NCBI GenBank assembly: GCA_017656305.1
Contig: JACDOG010000005.1
Coordinates: forward strand, 1 to 64,000
Length of the DNA stretch: 64,000 nucleotides
Source: Thermoanaerobacteraceae bacterium
GTDB taxonomy: Bacteria; Bacillota; JADQBR01
Direction: 5' to 3'
The stretch's first letter is position 1. Every line of letters starts with the position of its first letter. Below, piece after piece: positions 8,202 to 16,501 of the stretch. The notes beneath the pieces were generated by a model. The model saw only the letters and a program-made list of their open reading frames with translations, searched no databases and was not told where the DNA came from. A program made the translations under genes and the position numbers.

Positions 8202-9359
8202 TTATATATACCGCAGCGCTTCCACAGGATCTAGTTTTGCCGCCAGCACGGCCGGGTATGCGCTAGATAATACTCCCACAACCACTGCCATAAAGACCAC
8301 ACTCACGCCTATTAACGGGTTCCAGGGTATGGTGAGCTGCATGTTTGTAATAGCCGGCGCCAGACTTTTGGCAGCCGCAATTCCCACGACATATCCAAGC
8401 GTTCCACCAATCAGTCCGATGATCATGGCTTCCGTAAGAATAATTTCAAAGATGTTGCCTTTCCTGTAACCCATGGCCTGGTAGACGCCAATCTCCGCAG
8501 TTCTCTCGCTAACAGAGGACATCATGGTCATCATGACCACCAGTGCACCAATGAGCACCACTATTAGCGATACCGCATAGGTAAAGTTGGTAAATCTATC
8601 AATTACCTGCTGCCGGGCTTTAACAACCTCAGCAAGCGCGGTTACCCTGGCATGAGGCAGGCTGTTTTCTATGTCAGCAATAATATCCTCAATCGGGCAG
8701 GTTGTGCAGTAGGCTGCTACTTCTATAAAACTTAATTCATTTTCCTTGTCCAGCAGTTCCTGTGCCTTTAACAGGTGCATAAATACCAGCCCGTCTTCTT
8801 CCGTCCCCTGCTCTTCCAGTACAGCTGCCACCTGAAATTCCGTACCGCCGATGTTTATAACATCACCGGGCTGCTTGTTAAACATGGCAGCTACCCTGCT
8901 TCCCAACAGCAAATCCGTCACAGCAACAGGTTTTTCACCCCAAAACTGCCACCACTTCTTTAATTTTAATTCATAGGGAAAATCCACCCCTACCACCGTT
9001 ATTTTTTTCCCCTGGTAGCGGGTTAAACCCAGCACCTTCGGTGCAACGTAGGCGATATTGTCTCTATTGGGAATAGTGTTTATCTTGATAATATCATCGT
9101 TGGTCAACATAACTTCTTTGCTACCTGCTGCCGGTATGCTGACTCCACCGTAGGATAACGACATCCCGTCGGATTTCGGCATCACTATGATATTGGCGCC
9201 AATTTCATCAAATGTCTCTGCCAGCTCACGGTTCATGGCTGTGGTAATGGAATACAGAATGACTACTGTGGCCGTGGCCAGGATCATTCCCAGAATCATA
9301 AATAACATCTTGCTTTTTCTTCTTTTCAGACTATTAATGGCAATACTGTCCAACCGCAT
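8202..9359 (-). CDS. FtsX/MacB-type ABC transporter permease (first of two)
   Basis: This 385-residue protein is a paralogue of the downstream permease. It has an N-terminal helix (about 17-40), a large extracytoplasmic domain (about 45-240) and three C-terminal helices (about 258-282, 305-335, 345-368). The N-terminal SLKRRKSKMLFMILGM and the C-terminal LDPVEALRYI are near copies of the other permease, so the pair arose by duplication and probably acts as a heterodimer. A CTTC motif in the extracytoplasmic domain (about residue 219) is absent from the partner. GGAGG lies about ten bases before the ATG. Confidence 0.88.
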   Translation of the reverse strand: MRLDSIAINSLKRRKSKMLFMILGMILATATVVILYSITTAMNRELAETFDEIGANIIVMPKSDGMSLSYGGVSIPAAGSKEVMLTNDDIIKINTIPNRDNIAYVAPKVLGLTRYQGKKITVVGVDFPYELKLKKWWQFWGEKPVAVTDLLLGSRVAAMFNKQPGDVINIGGTEFQVAAVLEEQGTEEDGLVFMHLLKAQELLDKENELSFIEVAAYCTTCPIEDIIADIENSLPHARVTALAEVVKARQQVIDRFTNFTYAVSLIVVLIGALVVMMTMMSSVSERTAEIGVYQAMGYRKGNIFEIILTEAMIIGLIGGTLGYVVGIAAAKSLAPAITNMQLTIPWNPLIGVSVVFMAVVVGVLSSAYPAVLAAKLDPVEALRYI

Positions 9360-9413
9360 CAGCGCAATACCTCCGCTTGTATTGGGCTAGCTTATCCTAC
9401 GACGTCCCGACAT

Positions 9414-10382
9414 TTAACAGATAAATGACAGCAGGTCCATCACCACGAGGACTATTACCAACATGGCCAGTGCCGGCATTTTGCGGGAAGGTACGGGATT
9501 GATAATTTGTTCCACCCGACGAGCCAGATTTCCGTAGGCAATACCGAAAGCCGGATAAACCGTAGGTTCAGTCCCCCGGTCGGTTCTGGCTTTCCAGACT
9601 TTAATCAACGTTGAACCATACTGCAGCCTGTCTTCAATTAAATTCACCGCTGTTTCATCGGCCAGTTCCTCTTTAACCGCCATTAAACCTTTATATGCCC
9701 AGTGAGCAGCCGGGCTGAAAAACATCAGGTCCCTTAACAGAGCAATGATGACGCTAAAAAACGCGTCTTTCCGGTAAACATGCGCCAATTCGTGAGCAAT
9801 AATTGCTTTAATGTCCTCATAATCTAACTCCAATATACTCCGGTCAATGACAACACCCGGGCGAACCAGACCAAACGCAAAAGAATCCAGCCAACCGTTG
9901 GAAACCACAAATACATCCGGTCGTCTCATGCCTAGCTTTCCACATAGCTCGTCCACTATGGCAAACAGCCGAGGGTACTGCTCTGCAGCGGCGGGTTGGT
10001 AAAGCTGCCTGACCTTTCTTCCCGAAAGCAAGGCATTACATAAGCGGATGACGATCACTGCCAGCCAGACAAACAACACCGGCGTTAATAACAACGAACT
10101 CCAGTAACCCACCTGGCAGGCCCATTCAAATATGGTTTGAAAAACTGTCCCGTAAATCAATCTTTCCTGATAAGCACCAAATCGCGGGAACAACACCTGC
10201 AGGCTTAAATACGTAATAAAGGGAATTAAAAGCACCAGCCACATAAATTTTGCACGAAATTTGGTACAGTAGGAGTAGGCACCGCCAAATTTGCTGCACA
10301 AAAGATAGAATAAATATACAAACAATCCCCCAAATATTACATAGGAGGAAAAAGTATGGGTTAAATCATATATCAGTGTCAT
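9414..10382 (-). CDS. M56-family (BlaR1/MecR1-like) membrane metalloprotease without a sensor domain
   Basis: This 322-residue membrane protein has helices at about 12-30, 47-66 and 90-116, a cytoplasmic gluzincin domain with HELAH (His197, Glu198, His201), and a final helix at 298-318. In BlaR1 the zinc protease is switched on by an external penicillin-binding domain and inactivates BlaI. Here the protein ends right after the last helix, so the external sensor is missing and the signal must be read another way. It lies 4 bases after the BlaI-type gene. The exporter downstream suggests sensing of its substrate, as inference. Confidence 0.88.
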   Translation of the reverse strand: MTLIYDLTHTFSSYVIFGGLFVYLFYLLCSKFGGAYSYCTKFRAKFMWLVLLIPFITYLSLQVLFPRFGAYQERLIYGTVFQTIFEWACQVGYWSSLLLTPVLFVWLAVIVIRLCNALLSGRKVRQLYQPAAAEQYPRLFAIVDELCGKLGMRRPDVFVVSNGWLDSFAFGLVRPGVVIDRSILELDYEDIKAIIAHELAHVYRKDAFFSVIIALLRDLMFFSPAAHWAYKGLMAVKEELADETAVNLIEDRLQYGSTLIKVWKARTDRGTEPTVYPAFGIAYGNLARRVEQIINPVPSRKMPALAMLVIVLVVMDLLSFIC

Positions 10383-10386
10383 GACG

Positions 10387-10812
10387 CTACTCCCCTTTAT
10401 TCCGGCGCTGGCGGATTAGTTTCTCCAGCTGGGTAATTTTCTCCTCATCTTCTTCCACGTGCTTGAGAAAATGCGAAAATGCGGCGTCGGCATAGTCCTC
10501 AAACAGCCCGTCCAGTACTTCTCCTACCAGAGATTTGGTAAAATGTTCCCTGCTGACTGCCGGCCGGTAAACATAGGCAATTCCTCTCTTATCCTTGGTA
10601 AGAAGGTTTTTGTCGGCTAACCGGCTCATAATGGTCATCACTGTTGTATAGGCTATGCGGCGCTCCCGAGAAAGCGTTTCAAAAACGTCACGTACCGTGG
10701 CTTCTTCTTTTTTCCACATAATTTCCATAACTGCTGCTTCCAGGGGTCCCATTACTTTTCCCAAGCCTTTTTGCCTGGGCCGAAATTCACCGATTAAGGA
10801 CTTCAGCTTCAT
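10387..10812 (-). CDS. BlaI/MecI-family transcriptional repressor
   Basis: This 141-residue winged-helix repressor has an N-terminal DNA-binding domain (about 20-90), including the family motif AVMEIMWKKEEATVRDVFETL and YTTVMTIMSRLADK. A C-terminal dimerisation segment carries the site usually cleaved by the M56 partner. AAAGGAG precedes the ATG. Its own promoter carries a TACTA...TAGTA dyad over the -35 box, so it is probably autoregulated. A second, nearly identical site stands before the cytochrome c maturation operon. Confidence 0.92.
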   Translation of the reverse strand: MKLKSLIGEFRPRQKGLGKVMGPLEAAVMEIMWKKEEATVRDVFETLSRERRIAYTTVMTIMSRLADKNLLTKDKRGIAYVYRPAVSREHFTKSLVGEVLDGLFEDYADAAFSHFLKHVEEDEEKITQLEKLIRQRRNKGE

Positions 10813-10842
10813 CTTGTCACTCCTTTCACATGCCTTTTCTTA

Positions 10843-10877
10843 ATTATAATATAGCCCCTTACTACATGCAATAGTAA
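10843..10877 (-). promoter_or_regulatory. blaI promoter with overlapping BlaI-type operator
   Basis: The minus strand reads TTGCAT, 17 bases, TATAAT (-35 at 10871-10866, -10 at 10848-10843). The dyad TTACTACATGCAATAGTAA (10859-10877, plus strand) covers the -35 box. It resembles the TACTACATATGTAGTA operators of BlaI/MecI. The arms extend outward as CCCC/GGGG, so the same DNA also forms a hairpin with a TTTTGTT tail on the plus strand. Confidence 0.75.
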
Positions 10878-10905
10878 GGGGCTTTTGTTAACAAAAATTA
10901 CACAT

Positions 10906-11787
10906 TTAGGAAACGACCGTTGCCGCAAAGCGTTCTTGGAATTCATCAAGTGTCATGCCGTACACATCCCCAAAAGCAGGGGAAAAACGCTCGCCTTCCC
11001 CCAGCTGCACCAGGAGCCGGTGTATACCGTTCATGCCTTTCAGTTCTATCATATACTCCACCATAGCCAGGGACTGCCAGTATGCAACCCGCTGGCTGGG
11101 AAGAAAATCAAACTGCTTATCCATTCTGCTCAGGGAGTAAAGATTTTCCGGTCCCGTTATTTCGGGAACACGAAACTGAAAACCCGTCACTTCTCTCTCC
11201 ACATACTGGGCAATTCCCTCTGTTAACCAGCGCGGGTAGTTTCCGCCAGTTTTGTAGTCCACTATCAGGTGCGCATATTCGTGGGCCATGGGGCCGTTAT
11301 CCCGAAAATATTTCTCTTTTTCCCGGTAGCTGTCACCTTTTACCCAGTCATTGGGAGACAAGACGCGAATTACTCCCGCCCAGTAAACCCCCATGGCATT
11401 TTGGTCAGCATCCCAACCAAAGCTTTTATTAAAAGACGCTTTATTGGGATAAATGACAACCGGAACCTTTTCGCCGGGCCCCATTCCCAGCATCCGATTA
11501 GCCGGTTGAAATGCCTGTTCTGCAGTCTCCAGCACCATCTTGGCCACACTGCTGTCTTCCGGTTTATATCTCACGTAAAAATGTTCGCCGGACATTTCCA
11601 GCCAGTTTCTGGTTTTCCATTCCGTCTGTAGTTTAACCATTTCACGGACAAATTTATATGCTAAGGTCCGGGGAGACAAGGTATTCTTGCTGAAAAGACC
11701 GAATACAACCAGCATTGCCGCTACCAGGGCATTACGCAGCAGTCCCCATGAGCCGGGCTTTACTACCAAATCACGCAAGCAAAGCAT
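10906..11787 (-). CDS. membrane-anchored gluzincin metallopeptidase (peptidase MA-like)
   Basis: This 293-residue protein has one N-terminal membrane helix (about 17-33) and an external domain with the zinc motif HEYAH (His169, Glu170, His173). A third-ligand Glu190 follows in WLTEGIAQY. That layout is typical of the peptidase MA family of gluzincins. GGAGGG lies seven bases before the ATG. It follows the small-peptide region and is followed by the hairpin around the blaI operator, so it is probably transcribed separately. The physiological substrate is unknown. Confidence 0.82.
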   Translation of the reverse strand: MLCLRDLVVKPGSWGLLRNALVAAMLVVFGLFSKNTLSPRTLAYKFVREMVKLQTEWKTRNWLEMSGEHFYVRYKPEDSSVAKMVLETAEQAFQPANRMLGMGPGEKVPVVIYPNKASFNKSFGWDADQNAMGVYWAGVIRVLSPNDWVKGDSYREKEKYFRDNGPMAHEYAHLIVDYKTGGNYPRWLTEGIAQYVEREVTGFQFRVPEITGPENLYSLSRMDKQFDFLPSQRVAYWQSLAMVEYMIELKGMNGIHRLLVQLGEGERFSPAFGDVYGMTLDEFQERFAATVVS

Positions 11788-11940
11788 AACTTATCCCTCC
11801 CCCAAAAACCGTTTCTCTCCCGCTACGTTGCTTACGCTCCAGTTTCCCTCCTACTTAAATTATACAATAGATATGCCGCCGTCTCATTGGTAATAACTAC
11901 TTGGCAGCAGTTTTTTTGCATAATTTTCCATTAAAAGAGC

Positions 11941-11966
11941 AAAAAAAAAAGACGCAGTAGCGCCTT
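11941..11966 (-). terminator. intrinsic terminator downstream of a tiny membrane-peptide ORF
   Basis: On the minus strand GGCGC, TACT and GCGTC form a short hairpin (one G-U pair) followed by ten T residues. Its presence shows that something is transcribed between 11966 and 12167. Confidence 0.6.
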
Positions 11967-12026
11967 CTCGATACGGCTGTTATTCATTCAATTTTCGCAG
12001 CAACTGCTGCATTATTTACTACTTCC

Positions 12027-12095
12027 TCAACCGCCTCTGGAAAACAAAAACCACAGGGCCAGCAAGAAAAACGCCAACGGCAGTATATTATCCAA
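12027..12095 (-). CDS. possible 22-residue single-helix membrane peptide
   Basis: A TTG-started frame encodes MDNILPLAFFLLALWFLFSR plus two glycines, a single membrane helix with a positive C-terminus. GGGGGTG lies about five bases upstream and a strong terminator follows 60 bases downstream. It is flanked on the other side by the terminator of the cytochrome c maturation operon, so it would be a separate small transcript. The coding call is speculative. The rest of 11788-12166 shows nothing else. Confidence 0.35.
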   Translation of the reverse strand: MDNILPLAFFLLALWFLFSRGG

Positions 12096-12166
12096 AATGA
12101 CACCCCCAAAAACCTTTTGGTAATATTATATAACATTTTCGCTCTAATTACATTAGGTTCTTACTG

Positions 12167-12200
12167 TAAAAAAAAAACAGGTCCGCAAAACAGGACCTGT
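12167..12200 (-). terminator. intrinsic terminator of the ccm operon
   Basis: ACAGGTCC and GGACCTGT arms (12177-12184, 12193-12200) are followed on the minus strand by nine or more T residues. Confidence 0.95.
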
Positions 12201-12204
12201 GGTT

Positions 12205-12711
12205 TTAAATCTTATCAACAATGCTGAGCAGCGTCTGTTCCGGGTCTTTATCCTTGATACCAACCCAGTACAGCCGCCTGCCTTTTTGATAATAGTAGTT
12301 ATCCAAGCCAATACCGCTGACATAATAATACGTGTGCCCGTTTAATAATTTCACCTGGTAATTGGAAAAGGCCTTGCTGTCCGGCATCTTTTCATCCATT
12401 ATTTGCAGCAGTTTAGTTGCTTCGGCCTTATTGGACGATTCCGTAACCCAGATTACCATATGGCGGCTGCCGTTCTCCGCTCCGAACATGGCAATCAGTC
12501 CCTTGTCCACTTCAATTTCCACACCATGCAGTTGGCTGATGTTACGTTTTGCTTCCTCACCAGTAACCAGTTTGATTAAAGACATACCAGCAAGTTCTTT
12601 GGGAAACTCCTCTTCACTGAGGCTCGGCAGGTCTTCCGCCTGTCCGAACAATAGCCATGAACCCAGGGCTACAACTAAAATTACTGCAACCAGTAAAACT
12701 TTTTTATTCAT
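12205..12711 (-). CDS. membrane-anchored protein of unknown function, last gene of the ccm operon
   Basis: The 168-residue product has one N-terminal membrane helix (about 4-22) that could also be a signal peptide, and then a soluble external domain. The Tyr-rich segment TYYYVSGIGLDNYYYQKGRRL is at about 127-147. There is no haem-binding CXXCH and no Cys at all. AAGGAGG precedes the ATG. It follows ccmD by 11 bases and is closed by a strong terminator, so it belongs to the cytochrome c maturation transcript. I do not recognise the family. Confidence 0.8.
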   Translation of the reverse strand: MNKKVLLVAVILVVALGSWLLFGQAEDLPSLSEEEFPKELAGMSLIKLVTGEEAKRNISQLHGVEIEVDKGLIAMFGAENGSRHMVIWVTESSNKAEATKLLQIMDEKMPDSKAFSNYQVKLLNGHTYYYVSGIGLDNYYYQKGRRLYWVGIKDKDPEQTLLSIVDKI

Positions 12712-12722
12712 CAGCCGCCTCC

Positions 12723-12854
12723 TTACCGGTCCTTAACCGCTTGCTCCAGCAGTTCAATTTCCTTAGCCAGCTTTTTCTGCCTGCTGCCCAGAAACAGTGT
12801 ATACCCAAAAATTAGTACCCAGATTAAACTATATGCCGCTACTACAGCTTCCAT
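12723..12854 (-). CDS. ccmD: CcmD-like small membrane protein
   Basis: This 43-residue protein has one membrane helix (about 4-22) and a basic, helical C-terminal tail (RQKKLAKEIELLEQAV), which is the CcmD layout. CcmD stabilises the CcmABC haem-handling complex and helps release holo-CcmE. AGGAGG is seven bases before the ATG. It lies directly after ccmC, its usual position. Identification rests on size, topology and position. Confidence 0.8.
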   Translation of the reverse strand: MEAVVAAYSLIWVLIFGYTLFLGSRQKKLAKEIELLEQAVKDR

Positions 12855-12868
12855 AAGCGAACCTCCTT

Positions 12869-13561
12869 TTAATGGCTTTTTGCCCTAAGCGTCTCTTTAA
12901 TTTTTTTCAGCCGCTCTTCCGCCTGTTCAATCAAGATTCCCTTCTGCAGCATGTAAAAATACAGGAAAGTAAAAGCTATGACACTGGCAATTAAGGCATG
13001 AAGCATCTGCGGGTGAATGCCTCCGCCCGATTCCCCAAATACCAGTGGGTGCGCCTTGGCTCCCCACCATTTTATAGCAAAAAAGACAATGGGTACATCG
13101 ATAAAGCCTATAATACCGAACACAGCAGCTAGCGTAGCTTTCTTCTGGGTCTCCATACCGGAGGCACGAATTAGTACATATGCCAGGTAAATGAACCACA
13201 GGATTAAAGTGGTGGTAAGTCGCGGCTCCCACGTCCACCATGTATTCCATGCCGCCCGGCCCCAAATGGGCCCCGTAACCAGAACTATGGTGGTAAAGAC
13301 AACACCTATTTCCGCAGAAACCTTTGCTATCGTATCCCAACGCATATTTCTAGTAATGAGATAGATAATACTGGCGATAAACACTATAAAAAAAGCAAAA
13401 AATGCATTCCAGGCAGAAGCTACGTGGAAGTAAAAAATCTTCTGTACATAGCCCATTACCCTTTCAATGGGCGCATAGATAAATGACATGTATAATGCCA
13501 CCAGAACCAGAACAAACGTTATCCATCCCAAAAGCTGATGACTTTTTGAGGGTTGTAACAT
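12869..13561 (-). CDS. ccmC: haem exporter/handling protein CcmC
   Basis: This six-helix membrane protein of the HemX/CcmC haem-handling family has 230 residues. The external tryptophan-rich segment reads WGRAAWNTWWTWEPRLTT. It corresponds to the WWD domain of CcmC, which presents haem to CcmE, but with Glu-Pro where the family usually has Asp-Ala. Conserved His residues occur in FYFHVASAW and in LHALIAS. It starts 2 bases after ccmB. Confidence 0.93.
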   Translation of the reverse strand: MLQPSKSHQLLGWITFVLVLVALYMSFIYAPIERVMGYVQKIFYFHVASAWNAFFAFFIVFIASIIYLITRNMRWDTIAKVSAEIGVVFTTIVLVTGPIWGRAAWNTWWTWEPRLTTTLILWFIYLAYVLIRASGMETQKKATLAAVFGIIGFIDVPIVFFAIKWWGAKAHPLVFGESGGGIHPQMLHALIASVIAFTFLYFYMLQKGILIEQAEERLKKIKETLRAKSH

Positions 13562-13563
13562 GG

Positions 13564-14241
13564 CTAAACCTCCAGTACATAGTCAAATAAAATAAAGGGA
13601 ACAACCAAAAAGATAACGTCATATACCGCCAGCAGTTTCACCCAACCAACAATCTGCTCAAATGCACCCTGGTTAAAAATTGTGGCAGTGGATTCCACAG
13701 CACCGATAATCACCGGAACCAGCACTGGAAAGAGAATGATGGGCAGTAAGATTTCACTGGTTCTCACATTGGCTGAAAGAGCCGCCAAAAAGGTACCGAT
13801 ACTGACAAACCCCAGGGTACCGAGAAAGATCACCAGCAGCAGCTGCAGCAGGGAACCCTCCATGCGGAAATCAAATAGCACAAAAAATACGGGCAGGGAG
13901 ATGGCCTCCGTAATGACCATCAAAATGAAATTGGTAATCACCTTACCAAAGAAAATAGCCGTACGGTCAACAGGTGCCAGCATCAAGCCCAGCAGCGTCT
14001 CATTCTGTTTTTCATTGACAAACGACCGGTTCAGACCCAAAATACCGGAAAAAGTGAAAGCTACCCAGATAATACCTGGAGACACCGCACGCACAGTTTC
14101 CCCCACCGGGTCAAAAGCAAAAGCAAAAACAATAATCACCAGCACGGAAAAAATAAGCATGGCACTAATCATCTCTTTTGTGCGGAACTCCGCCACCAGG
14201 TCTTTCCAGACAATGTTAGCTATCTTGGCTAGAAATCGCAT
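13564..14241 (-). CDS. ccmB: haem ABC exporter permease CcmB
   Basis: This 225-residue protein has six predicted membrane helices and is the permease partner of CcmA. The FNEKQNETLLGLMLAPVDRTAIFFGK-type segment (about 75-100) and the central LLPIILFPVLVPVIIGA segment are family hallmarks. In System I the CcmAB ATPase is needed to release holo-CcmE from CcmC. Start and ccmA stop overlap by one base, which means translational coupling. Confidence 0.93.
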   Translation of the reverse strand: MRFLAKIANIVWKDLVAEFRTKEMISAMLIFSVLVIIVFAFAFDPVGETVRAVSPGIIWVAFTFSGILGLNRSFVNEKQNETLLGLMLAPVDRTAIFFGKVITNFILMVITEAISLPVFFVLFDFRMEGSLLQLLLVIFLGTLGFVSIGTFLAALSANVRTSEILLPIILFPVLVPVIIGAVESTATIFNQGAFEQIVGWVKLLAVYDVIFLVVPFILFDYVLEV

Positions 14242-14924
14242 TAGCTTTCCCCCACCAGCTTCAAATAGATATCCTGCAGCTCTTCGAGGCTAAGGCTTTT
14301 ACTGGAAGCTTCATAAACTATCCTGCCGCTTACCAGGATAATAATCCGGTCGCTCATATGCAACCCCTGCTCAAAATTGTGCGTTATCATATAAATGGTA
14401 CGGTTCTGGTTGGTCAGATTAAGCAACACCTGGTTTAAAATCCCTATGGCATGCTGGTCCAACCCGGTATAAGGCTCGTCTAAAAAAAGGATATCCGGGT
14501 CATGGATGATAGCCCGGGCAATGGCCAAGCGCTGCTGCATACCCCGGGAAAAAGTACGTACCGGGTCGTTAAGGCTGTACTGCAGCCCCACTTCGGCAAT
14601 GACTTCTTTAATACGCTGCCTGACATTGGGTACATCGTACATGCGACCGTAAAAGAGCAAATTCTCGTAGGCGGTTAAGTTGCCGTACAGGAAAGTATTG
14701 TGGGAAATCACTCCCATCTTTTTCCGTAATGCCAGGGGATTCCCGGTAATCTTCTGGCCGGCGATATATACTTGTCCTTCAGATGGGGGAGTTAACAGTG
14801 TCAAAACCTTTAGTAAGGTGGTCTTTCCAGCACCGTTGGGTCCCAGGACACTAACGAACTCCCCCGGCTCAATATGCAAATTGATGTCTTTTAAAACGGT
14901 TTTTGAGCCAATGGTCTTAACCAC
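14241..14924 (-). CDS. ccmA: haem ABC exporter ATP-binding protein CcmA
   Basis: This 227-residue ATPase has Walker A GPNGAGKTTLL, the signature FSRGMQQRLAIARAI, and Walker B ILFLDEPYTGLD with TGLD in place of the usual switch. The first canonical start is the GTG at 14924, but no ribosome site stands before it. GGGGGG at 14951-14956 is eight bases from an in-frame ATA at 14942. Starting there gives MIRAENVVKTIG, the N-terminus expected for the family. So an AUA start (233 residues) is likely, or the ATG has been lost. Confidence 0.93.
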   Translation of the reverse strand: MVKTIGSKTVLKDINLHIEPGEFVSVLGPNGAGKTTLLKVLTLLTPPSEGQVYIAGQKITGNPLALRKKMGVISHNTFLYGNLTAYENLLFYGRMYDVPNVRQRIKEVIAEVGLQYSLNDPVRTFSRGMQQRLAIARAIIHDPDILFLDEPYTGLDQHAIGILNQVLLNLTNQNRTIYMITHNFEQGLHMSDRIIILVSGRIVYEASSKSLSLEELQDIYLKLVGES

Positions 14925-14955
14925 ATTTTCTGCTCGAATTATAGAAATTACCCCC

Positions 14956-16005
14956 CTAACCAGCCAATTCTTTCAATTTTGCCTTGACTTTTACCAGCTT
15001 TTTCTTGTAAATTTCTCGGAGCTGTGTGTAGGTTTCTTCATCCACCTCACCGTTGGCATACTGTATTTCCAGTTCTTTCAGCTTGTTCATCAGCACTTTT
15101 TGTTTTTTGACCAGTCTCTGGAACAATTCTTCCTCCTCGTCTGTTTCCGTAGCCAATTCTGCAGCTTCCTGCGTGCGCCGGTAAAGGGCATAACCAATAG
15201 CACCAGCTGGAACAACAATTACCAGGAAGAGAAACAGGTGTGCATCCATTCCGGCAAAAGGCGACTGTTTCCAAAAACGGATGTGCCCCGGTGTATGAAA
15301 CTTGGGAGCCTCCCGGGTTACAGCCCCGGAATAGCCACCAGAGTTATCCTGTCCTCCAGCTGACTCATCGGCCATGCTGATAATGGCTCTAATTTCCATC
15401 TTAGTCCCCGGCTTTACGTTATCCGCGGCATGGAACTGGTACTGCATGCCACCCATGTTCTGAACGCCGCCGCTTTGCAGCTCACTGCTGATTATTTTCA
15501 TGCCTTGAGCCGGCGCCAGGACAAAATACGACTGGGTGGGATAGTTAACGGTCTCCGAAATTATAAAGTGCGGAGCAGTCCCCTCGGAAAAAGTTTCCAT
15601 GACATAACTGAAACCTATCATGGTTTCCCCTGCTGGAAGCTGCTTGATAATTATACTGTCTTCTTCTACCTGCACCATATCTTCATTCAAATCGTGGAAA
15701 AGCTCCAGTTCCCGATATCCCAACGGCAGTGTAATAGTAACAGTTTTTCCTTCAGGCAAGGCTTCACCGGGATTATAGATTACCAGCTGTTCCTTGACGG
15801 TTAAGGTCCGGTCATCGTTGGGAGATAATAACAAGTGGTGAACCTTCACAGAAATCTTGCCAGCCTCACCGGCAACAGCCTCTGTTGCCACAGCACCGTC
15901 AGCTGCATCACCGGCATTCCCCTGCTCTTCAGCAAAGGCCGGCAGTGAAGTCGCCAGCAAAAGAAGTGCCGTAACTAAGACAGCAAGTGTTTTCCGAAAA
16001 CTCAT
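14956..16005 (-). CDS. secreted, membrane-tethered protein with C-terminal short helical domain, ccm-associated
   Basis: The 349-residue product has a signal peptide (about 1-25, ending AFAEE), a beta-rich external domain (about 50-210) and a linker. One membrane helix follows (about 247-270), then a cytoplasmic C-terminus. The tail KELEIQYANGEVDEETYTQLREI resembles the short SHOCT-like helical modules found at protein ends. A similar architecture appears in the first gene of this operon, and a similar tail in the CcmI-like gene upstream. There is no haem motif. It may position haem-handling or apocytochrome partners at the membrane, which is inference. Family not recognised. Confidence 0.8.
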   Translation of the reverse strand: MSFRKTLAVLVTALLLLATSLPAFAEEQGNAGDAADGAVATEAVAGEAGKISVKVHHLLLSPNDDRTLTVKEQLVIYNPGEALPEGKTVTITLPLGYRELELFHDLNEDMVQVEEDSIIIKQLPAGETMIGFSYVMETFSEGTAPHFIISETVNYPTQSYFVLAPAQGMKIISSELQSGGVQNMGGMQYQFHAADNVKPGTKMEIRAIISMADESAGGQDNSGGYSGAVTREAPKFHTPGHIRFWKQSPFAGMDAHLFLFLVIVVPAGAIGYALYRRTQEAAELATETDEEEELFQRLVKKQKVLMNKLKELEIQYANGEVDEETYTQLREIYKKKLVKVKAKLKELAG

Positions 16006-16040
16006 TCATGTTTCACCCCAAACTATCCTCATAGATAAAT

Positions 16041-16442
16041 TTATTTACCCTTGTTTTCCTGCTTAAGTTTTTGTACTTCTCGTTCGATTTCCTGCTCAAT
16101 TTCCTTTTCCAATTCTTTCTCCAGGTCTTCCATATCGCCGTCATCAATCAAGTCTAGTTCCTGCTCTTCTGCCTTAAGTAAAGCAACGGCCTGTCGCTTG
16201 TACATTGCTTTCAGTTTTTCATAATCCTCTTTGGAGAGCTTTTTCATCCGGTAATCAAACTCTATTTCTCCCAGGGTAATAAATACGGATTCCTTTTGCT
16301 TTTCCAGGGAATCTTCCGCGTCATAATCCAAACTGCGATCCAGCGATTTGACCTCTTCCTCATCTTTAATTAAGGGGTAACCGACAAGAAATACTGAGAC
16401 CATTACAACCAGCACGCCCAATACCAGTGAAAACCCAGACAA
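16041..16442 (-). CDS. CcmI-like small membrane protein
   Basis: The 133-residue product has one N-terminal helix (about 4-22), a cytoplasmic segment with LGEIEFDYRMKKLSKEDYEKLKAMYK (about 55-82), and a long Glu/Lys-rich coiled-coil tail. The middle segment matches the short conserved motif of CcmI N-terminal proteins, which help present apocytochrome c to CcmFH. The TPR part of classical CcmI is absent. The start is a TTG with GGAGGG upstream. It lies between ccmH and the 349-residue gene. Confidence 0.7.
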   Translation of the reverse strand: MSGFSLVLGVLVVMVSVFLVGYPLIKDEEEVKSLDRSLDYDAEDSLEKQKESVFITLGEIEFDYRMKKLSKEDYEKLKAMYKRQAVALLKAEEQELDLIDDGDMEDLEKELEKEIEQEIEREVQKLKQENKGK

Positions 16443-16501
16443 TGATTTTCCCTCCTATCAATACATAACCTCATCCGTAAAATCAGTCCCGGCAAACTCA
16501 T

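Noticed and set aside
10855-10890. Plain intrinsic terminator after the MA-like peptidase gene
   Set aside because: The hairpin arms coincide with the BlaI operator and -35 box, and the T-run lies on the plus strand where no gene ends; operator function explains it better.
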